Shown here: one piece after another, positions 9,330-17,842 of the stretch | Numbering within the stretch: position 1 is the stretch's first letter | Layout of the letters: the number at the start of each line of letters is the position of its first letter | Assembly (NCBI RefSeq): GCF_009696615.1 | Contig: NZ_VULO01000001.1 | Coordinates: 247,512-311,511 of the forward strand | Length of the DNA: 64,000 nt | Direction of reading: 5' to 3' | From: Scrofimicrobium canadense | GTDB taxonomy: Bacteria > Actinomycetota > Actinomycetes > Actinomycetales > Actinomycetaceae | Made by a program: the position numbers and the translations under genes | The notes under the pieces: generated by a model | Told to the model about the DNA's origin: nothing | The model's database searches: none | The model's input: the letters and a program-made list of their open reading frames with translations, nothing else

Positions 9330-10906
9330 AGGCTCAGGCTAATCGTCCACAGCAGCGGAACCAAGAGAGTCTTAGCAATAATGGATGCAGCAAAAAGAGC
9401 AGCATATGCGGACTCGATTCGTTCGTCGCGAATTTGGGCATTTGCGGCCTGAAGTACGGCGGGCTGACCCAAAAATCCTGCAATACCGCCAGCAGTACGC
9501 TGTGCGGACAAGCCCCTCATTTTGCCCACGATCGCAAAAACTGTACAGCTAATTGTCACAATGAGGAAAGAAGAAAGAGCCGAACGCCAACCTAAATCTG
9601 ATGTGAGAACCACAGCTACCGCGGGTCCAGCGCCTAGACCCAAAGCCGCCAAGAAAAAGAGTAGTCCTAGCTGACGAATCGTGAGATTAGCTGCGGTGGG
9701 CAGTACCCACACCAAAGGACCGGTGCGGCGAAGCGCTCCCAAAAGCATCCCCACAACAAGCGGCCCACCGGCAAAACCGAGACTGAAACTTTCGCCTCCA
9801 GGAAGAGGAAATGAAACGAGCCCCACAAGTAGACCAAGTGTGAGTCCCAGTCCGAACGCGAGAGCATCGACCTCAGCCACACGGTCCTGAGAATCACCGA
9901 GGTAGTCCTGTACCTCGCTCAGACGCTCACGTGGTACAACAACAGCCACATGATCTCCAAGCTGAAGGGGCAGATCTTCGCGGGCTAGGAGGTCGAGATC
10001 ACCTCGTCGCACCCGAGTGATAAGGCCAGCAAAACGGTGGGGCAATCCCAACTCCGCAATCGTGCGCCCAGCAATAACCGGGTTAGAGATCGTCACTCTT
10101 TCAAAGCTCACATCCGAACGATCATCAGCTAGATGTTCCTTCTTTATCGCACCCAGCACCCGCGCAGCCTCTTCGACAGCCGGTGGTTCACCAACCACCA
10201 CGACCTCATCATGAGAACGCAGGGGTTCACCCGGAGCCAAGACGCGCGTACGGCCATCGCGCCGAACGTATGAGAGACGCACGTGCCCCCTTGCCCATGC
10301 GTCGACATCGTGTGGGTCAATTTCTTCAGAGATTTCGACCGTTACTGCCCGCAGGCCTGCTCCGGCCAAGGAAGGTACATCGCGCTTCCCAGCCCAGTGA
10401 CGACCGGCAGTGAGGGAAACAAAGACTATGCCAACGATGACGCCAATGGGATAGCCGAATGAATAGCCGACGGCAGCATCGGGGCTGCCTGTGACCTGGC
10501 TTGCTAGATCGAGAGCTGGTGCCGCCGTCAATGCGCCAGTGAATAGCCCCGTGGAAAGAGGTGCTGGAATGCCAAATGTCCAGCCTAAGAATGCTGTGAG
10601 AGGAACTGCCAACGCAGAAACAATCACTGCGGTAACAAGGAGAGACGCGTTAGCTCGTAGGCCCGAAAGAAAACTGGAACCAGCTGCAACGCCTACCGTG
10701 TAAACGAAAAGAGCTAGTCCCAGTTGTTGAATGAGAGTGACATCTCCTGAAAGTGCGGGCTCAACGGCAGACAGAACCAACCCCACGAAAAGAGCCCCAG
10801 CTGCACCAAAACGTACAGGGCCAACCCGAATGGCTCCGACGGCCGCGCCTAGTGCGACGACCAGGAAAAGCGTGAGAAGCGGATACTGAGCGAGTGCGGC
10901 AATCAC
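9326..10906 (-). CDS. AspT/YidE-type transporter with two RCK_C domains
   Basis: Aspartate:alanine exchanger family (AAEx) membrane protein, 526 residues. Layout: five or six N-terminal transmembrane segments (about 5-160), two consecutive RCK_C (TrkA-C) domains in the cytoplasmic loop (about 190-340, with the words LAPGEPLRSHDEVVVVGEP and LQLGDHVAVVVPRERL), then a second membrane half. This tandem arrangement matches YidE/YbjL/AspT proteins. It overlaps both neighbours by 4 bases, so it is in one operon with the amino-acid permease and the esterase. Substrate unknown; the permease next door makes an amino or dicarboxylic acid plausible. Confidence 0.85.
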   Translation of the reverse strand: MIAALAQYPLLTLFLVVALGAAVGAIRVGPVRFGAAGALFVGLVLSAVEPALSGDVTLIQQLGLALFVYTVGVAAGSSFLSGLRANASLLVTAVIVSALAVPLTAFLGWTFGIPAPLSTGLFTGALTAAPALDLASQVTGSPDAAVGYSFGYPIGVIVGIVFVSLTAGRHWAGKRDVPSLAGAGLRAVTVEISEEIDPHDVDAWARGHVRLSYVRRDGRTRVLAPGEPLRSHDEVVVVGEPPAVEEAARVLGAIKKEHLADDRSDVSFERVTISNPVIAGRTIAELGLPHRFAGLITRVRRGDLDLLAREDLPLQLGDHVAVVVPRERLSEVQDYLGDSQDRVAEVDALAFGLGLTLGLLVGLVSFPLPGGESFSLGFAGGPLVVGMLLGALRRTGPLVWVLPTAANLTIRQLGLLFFLAALGLGAGPAVAVVLTSDLGWRSALSSFLIVTISCTVFAIVGKMRGLSAQRTAGGIAGFLGQPAVLQAANAQIRDERIESAYAALFAASIIAKTLLVPLLWTISLSL

Positions 10907-12291
10907 GCTTCCACTCTACGTTTACGAGCCGAACGAACCCAGAGCACCACACCCAAAAGAACGAACCAGATAGGTGTGACGAGGAGAGCAGTGCGGGTAT
11001 CGGTCTCAAGGAGGAGTACGACCAGCATTGTCGCAAAAAAAGCTAATACCACCCAGGACATGGCAATGCCTGCTGGCATCGGATAGACGGATTCAGAGTG
11101 TTTCTGCGGGTCGCGCTTGCGGTATCGCAGGTAGGCGATAGTGATAAGACTCCACACTACGATAAAGAGGACCGACGAAACTGTAGTCGCCAAAGTAAAG
11201 GCCTGTGTAACGGATGAACCTGCATAGAGGAGAATAATCCCGGGCAGCAGGCACGCAACAGAGAAAATGAGTGCGCGGGCGGGGATGCTACGTGATGAAA
11301 GCCGAGAAAATCCTTTTTGTGCGTGGCCCTCTAATGCGAGACCGTAAACCATCCGTGAAGTAGAAAAAATCCCGGAATTGGCTGAAGAAGCAGCTGCAGT
11401 AAGCACCACAAAGTTGATGATGCCAGCGGCTGCAGGAAGCCCAGCTAACGCAAACATTTGCACGAAGGGGGATGTCTCGGGGGAAACGTGACTCCACGGT
11501 GTCACCAACATGATGACGATGAGAGCTCCGACGTAGAAAAGGACAATACGCAGGGGTAGAGAGTTAATGGCCTTGGGAAGAGTCTTGACCGGATCTCGGG
11601 TCTCGGCAGCAGCAGTCCCGACCAGTTCGATTCCCACGAAAGCGAAAATTGCGATCTGGAAGCCAGCAAGGAACCCACTAAAACCGTTAGGGAACATGCC
11701 GCCATAGGAAAGAAGATTGGACCATGCAGCTTCGGTACCATCTGGTGCCCGAAAGTGGGTGGCAACCATAAAAAGTCCAACAAAGATCAATGCCACTATC
11801 GCAACGATCTTGACCATTGCGAACCAGAACTCCATTTCACCAAAAAGCTTGACTGCCACAAGGTTGAGTCCTAAGAGTAGGGCAATCGTGGCGATTGCAG
11901 GTACCCATGCGGGAACCGCAGGCCACCAGAACCGAACATAACCTGCGATAGCTACAACGTCGGCAATACCAGTGACAATCCAACAAAACCAATATGTCCA
12001 CCCCGTTACAAACCCGGCGTTAGGGCCCAACATGTCGGCCACCGCGTCGCGAAAAGACTTGTAGTTGAGGTTTGAGAGTAGAAGTTCTCCCATTGCTCGC
12101 ATGACAAAAAAGAGCATAAAACCAACGATTGCGTAGACCACAATCACTGAAGGACCTGCCAACGATATGCTCTTGCCGCTACCTAGGAACAATCCAGTAC
12201 CAATTGCTCCACCGATGGAAATCAATTGCAGATGCCGGGATGAGAGAGCGCGTTTGAGGGTATTTTCCTCTGTTTTTTCTACTGTGGTCAC
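10903..12291 (-). CDS. amino acid permease (CycA/AAT type)
   Basis: APC superfamily permease, 462 residues, about 12 transmembrane helices. The first helix contains SIGGAIGTGLFLGSGKSI, the substrate-backbone binding loop of the AAT family. GFQIAIFAFVGIELVGTAAA is the usual helix-6 region. Overall wording is closest to D-serine/D-alanine/glycine permease CycA and relatives. It is the first gene of the five-gene minus-strand run and is divergent from the rplJ leader. Specificity is inferred from family only. Confidence 0.85.
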   Translation of the reverse strand: MTTVEKTEENTLKRALSSRHLQLISIGGAIGTGLFLGSGKSISLAGPSVIVVYAIVGFMLFFVMRAMGELLLSNLNYKSFRDAVADMLGPNAGFVTGWTYWFCWIVTGIADVVAIAGYVRFWWPAVPAWVPAIATIALLLGLNLVAVKLFGEMEFWFAMVKIVAIVALIFVGLFMVATHFRAPDGTEAAWSNLLSYGGMFPNGFSGFLAGFQIAIFAFVGIELVGTAAAETRDPVKTLPKAINSLPLRIVLFYVGALIVIMLVTPWSHVSPETSPFVQMFALAGLPAAAGIINFVVLTAAASSANSGIFSTSRMVYGLALEGHAQKGFSRLSSRSIPARALIFSVACLLPGIILLYAGSSVTQAFTLATTVSSVLFIVVWSLITIAYLRYRKRDPQKHSESVYPMPAGIAMSWVVLAFFATMLVVLLLETDTRTALLVTPIWFVLLGVVLWVRSARKRRVEA

Positions 12292-12399
12292 GGGTTTAGA
12301 GTAGAACGGTCTAGGAATGCCGGTGAAAGCCGTGCGCCATGTGGTCTACGAGGTGGCCGGAGTCACGCAAATATTGCCTCATTGTGAAGTGGAAATCTG

Positions 12400-12570
12400 G
12401 TAGATTGGTCGCAGCCAAAGACCGCCGGTACTGTCTTGAGGATAATTGAGATAGTTGAAGAATCCAGCGCAGGTGTGAATCGAGAGACTTTTCCCGGTGT
12501 GCGCCTGCATGCCGGGTTTTTTGTTGGTGGGATTTGGTCCGATTTCGGAACTATTAGTCGGGAGGTGATT
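12400..12570 (+). promoter_or_regulatory. ribosomal protein L10 leader
   Basis: The 5' untranslated region of rplJ carries a terminator-type hairpin: CCCGG (12493-12497) and CCGGG (12512-12516) followed by TTTTTT. The loop strand GCGCCTGC can instead pair with an upstream GCGCAGGTG (about 12468-12476). Such mutually exclusive stems are expected of an attenuator controlled by the L10(L12)4 complex. Assignment rests on position and on these stems, not on a covariance search. Confidence 0.6.
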
Positions 12571-13095
12571 ATGGCAAAGGCTGATAAAGAAGCAAAGATT
12601 AGCGAGCTCACTGACAAGTTCCGTGACTCCAGCGCTGTTCTGCTTACTGAGTATCGTGGCCTCAGCGTCGGTGAGATGAAAGATCTTCGTCGTGCACTGG
12701 GCTCCGATGTTAGCTACGCGGTAGTCAAGAACACCCTGGCAACGCTGGCAGCCAAGAAGGTCGGTTTTGATTTCCTCGAAGAGGATCTCAATGGCCCCAC
12801 AGCTATCGCGTTTGTTGGTGGTGAACCGGTGGAGGCCGCGAAGGCACTCCGCGATTTTGCCAAGGCCAATCCGGCCCTGGTGATCAAGTCTGGCGCGATG
12901 GATGGACAGCTGCTCACCCAAGAGGGTGTTAAGCAACTTGCTGACCTTGAATCTCGCGAGGTGCTCTTGGCTAAGGCCGCGGGCGCTATGAAGGGCAAGA
13001 TCTCTCAGGCAGCTTACGCATTTGCGGCGCTGCCCACGAAGGTTGCGCAGCTTTCCCAGGCCCTGGCAGACAAGCGCCAGGACGAAGCAGCCTGA
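12571..13095 (+). CDS. rplJ: 50S ribosomal protein L10
   Basis: Stalk base protein that holds L7/L12 dimers on the 50S subunit. ATG at 12571 is chosen because GGAGGTGATT directly precedes it; the open frame extends further upstream into the leader and is not a coding start there. 174 residues, normal length, opening MAKADKEAKISELTDKFRDS with VLLTEYRGLSVGEMKDLRR. Upstream partner of rplL, 61 bases away. Confidence 0.97.
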   Translation: MAKADKEAKISELTDKFRDSSAVLLTEYRGLSVGEMKDLRRALGSDVSYAVVKNTLATLAAKKVGFDFLEEDLNGPTAIAFVGGEPVEAAKALRDFAKANPALVIKSGAMDGQLLTQEGVKQLADLESREVLLAKAAGAMKGKISQAAYAFAALPTKVAQLSQALADKRQDEAA

Positions 13096-13156
13096 GGTCC
13101 TCTCAGGCGCCAAAGATAATCGTCGAAGTAAAACTAGGTATTGAGAGGAAACGCTC

Positions 13157-13543
13157 ATGGCGAAACTCACCAATGAAGAACTGCTGGCTCAGTTCGAAGA
13201 AATGACACTGCTGGAACTGTCGGAGTTCGTAAAGCTTTTCGAAGAGAAGTTTGACGTTACCGCTGCTGCTCCTGCCGCCGTTGCAGTTGCTGCTGCACCG
13301 GGCGGAGCAGATGCTCCTGCTGAGGACGAGAAGACAGAATTTGATGTCGTGCTCGATGCAGCTGGCGACAAGAAGATTGCCGTTATCAAGGCTGTTCGTG
13401 CTCTGACCGGTCTGGGACTGAAAGAGGCTAAGGCCCTGGTCGATGAGGCTCCCTCCACCGTACTTGAAGGTGCGAAGAAGGAAGACGCAGAGAAGGCCAA
13501 GGCTGATATCGAAGAGGCTGGCGGCTCCGTCACTCTGAAGTAG
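13157..13543 (+). CDS. rplL: 50S ribosomal protein L7/L12
   Basis: Multicopy stalk protein that recruits translation GTPases. 128 residues: N-terminal dimerisation helices, an Ala-rich flexible hinge (about 37-55), and the conserved C-terminal domain with [20 protein letters not shown]. Ribosome binding site GAGAGGAAA before ATG at 13157. Last gene before a clear terminator. Confidence 0.98.
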   Translation: MAKLTNEELLAQFEEMTLLELSEFVKLFEEKFDVTAAAPAAVAVAAAPGGADAPAEDEKTEFDVVLDAAGDKKIAVIKAVRALTGLGLKEAKALVDEAPSTVLEGAKKEDAEKAKADIEEAGGSVTLK

Positions 13544-13571
13544 TCTTTAGGCGTATAACGCACAAAAGAGA

Positions 13572-13612
13572 AATGGTCCCGAGTCACAACTGTGGCTCGG
13601 GACCATTTTTGT
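13572..13612 (+). terminator. terminator after rplL
   Basis: AATGGTCCCGAG (13572-13583) pairs with CTCGGGACCATT (13596-13607), and a T-run begins within the stem and continues. A standard intrinsic terminator. Confidence 0.9.
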
Positions 13613-13684
13613 TCCTGTCCCACCATTCCCACGGCCGGGGCGATGTGGGAGGTGCCGGGGCGGTATACAACCCCGGCTACAGTT

Positions 13685-14569
13685 TTATGACCCCGCACGT
13701 GGGGTGGGATGCACCTGTGCGCAGAGTGTCAGTGATGCTTCCTCTGAGGCTGAGAGGGTAACTGCATAGTCGCGGACCCGTGTGGCTTCGATGCAGATGA
13801 ACTTCTGCCAATCATCATCGAGCATGTCGCTACTGGCGGCTGCGCCAGCTTTGCCCGGATTCCACGCTACTGCCTGAACTGACTCTGGCGAAGAAATAAC
13901 TATATCTCTGTTATTTCCCCAATCGCGGAGGGTAATCGAACCAGCAAAAGGATAGAACCGATCAATGGTCTGGCCGGTTAGGGGCTCTAACGGTCCAGGG
14001 GGTACCGAAGAGTCGTCATCCGTCCTGTCAATGCCGCCTGAATCGAGTCCCCTCACGGTGAGGTCGCGGGCATCGACATTCCAATATGCGTGCAGCGCCA
14101 TTTCGACGTCGATAGGTGAACTACCGGTATTTTTTACAGTGAGTGCAATGCGGAGTTCTTTCCCTAACGTAAAGAAAATCTTCTGGGACAAAGATTCTGC
14201 GTAAAGGCCACGATCTACGTTGTCTAGTGAAAATTCAACAGTCACTGCACCTTCGTCAGTTTGCCCCACCGACTCTAAAGACCATTGCAGGTTGCGAGCC
14301 CAGCCATGAAGGCCCTTGTCCGCCGGGCCAAACCAGGGGACAATCACCGGTATTCCGCCTCGAATAGGAATTCCTGTCTCCAAACGAGTTGCTTCACTGG
14401 TGAAGATCACTGGCTTTTGCCCTCGGGGAGTCCACTGGGCCAGGTGCGCTCCTTGCACGAACAGAAGGGCTTCTACGCCCGGAATGTCTATCGAGAGCGC
14501 TTTAAGGTCCCTTACTTTGGTAATACTCACTCCGTCAATGGCAGCATCCATCCAAGGAATATCTGTCAT
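13685..14569 (-). CDS. D-hexose-6-phosphate mutarotase (YeaD-like)
   Basis: Aldose-1-epimerase superfamily enzyme that interconverts anomers of hexose 6-phosphates. 294 residues. Visible family words are GAHLAQWTPRGQKPVIF, GIPIRGGIPVIVPWFGP (phosphate/sugar binding Arg region), the histidine in LHAYWNV, and VAWNPG near residue 240. It ends next to an imperfect hairpin (GCCGGGG 13654-13660 / CCCCGGC 13671-13677) that may serve as terminator. It lies 5 bases from a broken tagaturonate reductase gene on the same strand. Confidence 0.87.
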   Translation of the reverse strand: MTDIPWMDAAIDGVSITKVRDLKALSIDIPGVEALLFVQGAHLAQWTPRGQKPVIFTSEATRLETGIPIRGGIPVIVPWFGPADKGLHGWARNLQWSLESVGQTDEGAVTVEFSLDNVDRGLYAESLSQKIFFTLGKELRIALTVKNTGSSPIDVEMALHAYWNVDARDLTVRGLDSGGIDRTDDDSSVPPGPLEPLTGQTIDRFYPFAGSITLRDWGNNRDIVISSPESVQAVAWNPGKAGAAASSDMLDDDWQKFICIEATRVRDYAVTLSASEEASLTLCAQVHPTPRAGS

Positions 14570-14574
14570 AGCTA

Positions 14575-15110
14575 TCAGCCGTTCTCGTGATTGATGTCGC
14601 CGTCAGCCGTGAGCATGGTGGCGATAGCTTTTCGAATACCTAAACTTATAATGCACTGTACATTTTCAGCGGTGACATCAATGAGTTTTTTGGCATCTGC
14701 ATCGGAGAGTTCACTAGCCAAGCCGAACTTGCTGATGACACCTTCAACCCAAACGGGAAGCTCGTCGGCCACAAAAGTTTGACGGATGAATTCAACCGCA
14801 CCGGGTTCATCATGAGGCTGAAAGTCATGCGCAGCCTGACCGCTGTACAGTGCAAGCAGAGCCGCCAGAATAAAGGCCGTTTTTGGTGCTTCTTTTCCAG
14901 ATTCCCAGCAATCTCGCAAAACTGGAAGATTCCGCGACTTCCACTTGGACAAGGAGTTCAGCTCGATATCAGCCAATCGGTGTTTTAGATAGGGATTGTC
15001 GAAACGCTCAAGGATTGACGTCGCAAACTGTCGAAGCGCTGCCTCATCTTCATCGATAGTTGGCAGGACCTCATCCGATACCATTGTCTCAATTGCTGGT
15101 CTGTGAGCGC
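14575..15110 (-). pseudogene. tagaturonate reductase / mannitol dehydrogenase family remnant (C-terminal part)
   Basis: Only the C-terminal portion of a UxaB-type polyol/uronate dehydrogenase remains (open frame of 169 codons from 15084, where a full protein has about 480). The preserved region reads SILERFDNPYLKHRLADIEL then NSLSKWKSRNLPVL, the family's second-domain core. The entire NAD-binding N-terminal domain is absent. Upstream of about 15110 the frame meets a stop and unrelated sequence, and the DNA instead continues as a headless LacI-type gene on the other strand. Probably the product of a deletion or rearrangement in a hexuronate-use locus. Confidence 0.75.
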
Positions 15111-15698
15111 CGACTGAGTGTTATGGTCCCAGATATTCATAACCCTTTCTTCAACGGTGTTGTTCGAGGTGTCGTTGAGGGTGTTGGATCGGTACATTTC
15201 GATAACGGTGACGCCATTCGTAAGGCGATTCGTCATTTGCGAGCCATGGGCCATGAGCGTATCGGCTACTGCGGGGGACCTGAGTCATCGAGGTCAGCTT
15301 GGGAAAGATTGGAAGAGTTCAAACAACTGCTTGGAAGTGAATGTGAGGGAGAGTATCTGGGTGCTTTTTCTCCGACATTTGAAGGTGGACAGCAGGCAAC
15401 AGACGTGGCCCTTAATAAGGACGTGACAGCAGTTGTCACCTATAACGATCTGATGGCTGTGGGTTTCATTAAGAGAATGAATACCTATGGGTTGACTGTG
15501 CCTGGGCGCCTTTCGATCGTCGGCATTGATGACATACCAGTCGCAGAGATCGTAACCCCCGGACTGACAACAGTAAGTCTTCCCCGAATTGAGGCAGGGA
15601 AAGCAGCGGTCGAACTCCTAATGTCTGGACGCACTGAAGTCCTTGACTTGCCGACGAATCTCATCGTTCGTTCATCGACCTCTCGACGAGAAGCCTGA
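15060..15698 (+). pseudogene. LacI-family transcriptional regulator remnant
   Basis: Homology to LacI/GalR regulators starts at about 15120 with VPDIHNPFFNGVVRGVVEGV. The N-terminal helix-turn-helix and hinge are missing, and the frame before this point overlaps the UxaB-like remnant on the opposite strand. A second defect is internal: the text jumps from VVEGV to VHFDNGDAIRKAIRHL, losing roughly 80 residues of the first subdomain. The rest of the effector domain (IGYCGG, VTYNDLMAVGF, LSIVGIDDIPVAEIVTPGLTT) is intact. Without a DNA-binding domain it cannot act as a normal repressor. Confidence 0.78.
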
Positions 15699-15967
15699 GG
15701 GGCATTTTCGAAAAGACGCTAACAGCAGAATTTGCAGCTTTTACTGGAGGTGCGAATGTTCAATTTAAGAATGGCCTCTGGTGGAAGCCCAAAACCTGGT
15801 CGCCTTGAATACGTGACTGAGTAAGATGTGCCGGGACTCATGCATTTAGTGCAGCAAATCGAATAGAGGAAGGAACAGCTTATCGGTGAGACTCCTCTTC
15901 CTACTTGTTGGGTTCATGTGAGAAACTGGCAGGGACTGAGTACCTAATAGCTGGAGGAATACCCCAC

Positions 15968-16885
15968 GTGAGTAATCCGATCTTTAATCGTCTGGATAAG
16001 GAATGGAGCGCTGAAGCGCCTGTTCCAAATGGAGCTGATGCTCGATACCCCTATTCTGCTGCAAGTGGAGCTGCCGCTACAGCTCAAGCTGCAAAGCAGA
16101 CACTACCAACCTACGATGCGCAGGCATTTGAACAGTTACAACAGTCCTATCAAGGGCCCTCCGCCGACGCCGTTGACCGTGGTCGGATGACTTACGACGA
16201 TGTCATCATCAAGACGGGTCTATCACTGGGTGTACTAGTGATTGCCGCGGCGCTCTCCTGGATGCTTACCGGTGCGGACCGGATAGCTGGGACAATTTCG
16301 CCATTAGCGATGCCACTCATGCTTGGTGGGTTGCTCGTTGGGTTTGTCTTGGCAATGGTCAATATTTTCTCGAAGCAGATCCGCCCGGCATTGGTCTTGC
16401 TCTATGCGGCTGCTGAAGGTGTCGCACTCGGGGCACTTTCTGCGGTCACTGAGATGATGATTCCGGGCGTCGTTATTCAGGCAGTCCTAGCTACCGTTGT
16501 GGTTTTTGGGGTAACCCTTCTGCTGTTTACTTCAGGCAAAGTACGTAATTCTCCCAAACTGATGAAATTTACGCTGATCAGCCTATTAGGACTGATTGGG
16601 AGTCGACTTCTTATATGGCTGCTTTCATCATTTGGGATTATCGGAGCATCTGGCACCGCCGACCAGATTACTGTCTTTGGTATCCCGCTAGCACTTTTCA
16701 TTTCGGTCTTTGCCGTGTTCATTGGGGCAGTATGCCTGATCTCTGATTTCGATGCAGCCAAGGTTGGCGTTGAAAATGGTGCGCCAGCAAAATACGCATG
16801 GTCATGTGCGTTCGGTCTTATGGTGACCCTTGTGTGGCTCTACGTTGAGATCCTCAATATTCTCTCTTATCTGAACCGTAACTGA
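15968..16885 (+). CDS. Bax inhibitor-1/YccA family membrane protein
   Basis: Integral membrane protein of the BI-1/YccA/DUF4870-like actinobacterial group, 305 residues. GTG at 15968 is chosen since GGAGGA lies about 10 bases before it and the product then starts SNPIFNRLDKEW, as in relatives. An 80-residue hydrophilic N-terminus precedes seven hydrophobic helices; the last is followed by YLNRN. Candidate pH- or calcium-sensing residues are the acidic pair in LISDFDAAKVGVENGAP. Physiological role in bacteria is poorly known. FKBP gene follows after 13 bases, probably co-transcribed. Confidence 0.82.
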   Translation: MSNPIFNRLDKEWSAEAPVPNGADARYPYSAASGAAATAQAAKQTLPTYDAQAFEQLQQSYQGPSADAVDRGRMTYDDVIIKTGLSLGVLVIAAALSWMLTGADRIAGTISPLAMPLMLGGLLVGFVLAMVNIFSKQIRPALVLLYAAAEGVALGALSAVTEMMIPGVVIQAVLATVVVFGVTLLLFTSGKVRNSPKLMKFTLISLLGLIGSRLLIWLLSSFGIIGASGTADQITVFGIPLALFISVFAVFIGAVCLISDFDAAKVGVENGAPAKYAWSCAFGLMVTLVWLYVEILNILSYLNRN

Positions 16886-16898
16886 TTGGCTGCTTTCG

Positions 16899-17303
16899 AT
16901 GGAAAACATTACAGTAACAGGTGATTTTGGGAAAAAACCCAACCTTGAGTTCACTGATGCGTTAGCTTCGCCGGAACTCGAAGTGGAGGTTCTTGTACCT
17001 GGAGATGGCCCGATTGTAGAAGCTGGTGATGAGATCATTTGCAACTATTTGGGACAGGTATGGGGAGGCGAAGTTTTCGATAACTCCTACGATCGCGGCC
17101 AGGCACTCGATTTCCAGATCGGTGTTGGAATGGTCATACGCGGGTGGGACGACGGACTGGTTGGACAACGTGTGGGATCCCGAATCCTATTGTCGATACC
17201 TTCGGATTTAGGCTATGGCGATTTCGGTGTCCCTCAAGCTGGAATCAAAGGCGGAGACACACTGGTGTTTGTGACAGACATACTGGGCATCAAAGGCCAA
17301 TAG
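16899..17303 (+). CDS. FKBP-type peptidyl-prolyl cis-trans isomerase
   Basis: Protein-folding catalyst, 134 residues, one FKBP domain. Ligand-pocket residues are visible in the order Y (NYLGQVW), FDNSYDR, VIRGWDDGLVGQRVGSR, IPSDLGYGDFG and DTLVFVTDILGI. No signal peptide or lipobox, so it should be cytoplasmic. Convergent with msrA 2 bases downstream; its terminator hairpin lies inside the msrA 3' end. Confidence 0.92.
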   Translation: MENITVTGDFGKKPNLEFTDALASPELEVEVLVPGDGPIVEAGDEIICNYLGQVWGGEVFDNSYDRGQALDFQIGVGMVIRGWDDGLVGQRVGSRILLSIPSDLGYGDFGVPQAGIKGGDTLVFVTDILGIKGQ

Positions 17304-17305
17304 CG

Positions 17306-17827
17306 TCACAGAATCCCGCTGGGACACGCAATCCCGTTGAAACCATGATTGCAGTATCCCAGCGGGTTTTTCTCTAGGTATTTTTGGTGATACTCCTCAG
17401 CGTCCCAGAATTCCACACCTCTTGCGGAATCGATAGTAGTGACAATTTTCCCTGCCCCAGCCTGGTCTAGACGTTCTTGGTAGGCGTCTTTTACCCCAGT
17501 AATCATGTCAATATCTGCGTCAGAGGTTGCCCAGATGGCTGACCGATATTGTGTTCCAACGTCATTGCCCTGACGATTCACTTGGGTCGGGTCATGGTTC
17601 TCAAAAAACTTGGCGACAATTTGCTCCACCGAAGTTTTCTCAGGATCAAACATGATTTTTACTGTTTCCGCATGCCCGGTAGTGCCAGTGCATACCAGTG
17701 CGTAATTTGGGTTCGGAACTCGCCCTCCCATATATCCAACGCGAGTGGAGATAACTCCGGGGAGCGCACTCAAGATACGTTCGAGTCCCCAAAAACATCC
17801 ACCAGCAACAAACACCTCTTTAGACAT
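17306..17827 (-). CDS. msrA: peptide-methionine (S)-S-oxide reductase MsrA
   Basis: Repairs oxidised methionine (S-sulfoxide). 173 residues, normal length. The catalytic cysteine sits in VAGGCFWGLERIL (Cys11). Family words VGYMGG, HAETVKIMFDP, FFENHDPTQVNRQGNDVGTQ and YHQKYLEKNPLGYC follow; the C-terminal Cys in YCNHGFNGIACP can act in resolving. Divergent from the AI-2E family gene. Confidence 0.96.
   Translation of the reverse strand: MSKEVFVAGGCFWGLERILSALPGVISTRVGYMGGRVPNPNYALVCTGTTGHAETVKIMFDPEKTSVEQIVAKFFENHDPTQVNRQGNDVGTQYRSAIWATSDADIDMITGVKDAYQERLDQAGAGKIVTTIDSARGVEFWDAEEYHQKYLEKNPLGYCNHGFNGIACPSGIL
17315..17370 (+). terminator. terminator of the FKBP gene, inside msrA
   Basis: CCCGCTGGGA (17315-17324) pairs with TCCCAGCGGG (17357-17366) and is followed by TTTTTC on the plus strand. 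It lies within the coding end of msrA, so one sequence serves as MsrA C-terminus and as terminator for the opposing gene. Confidence 0.75.
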
Positions 17828-17842
17828 GGGTATTATCGTAGT

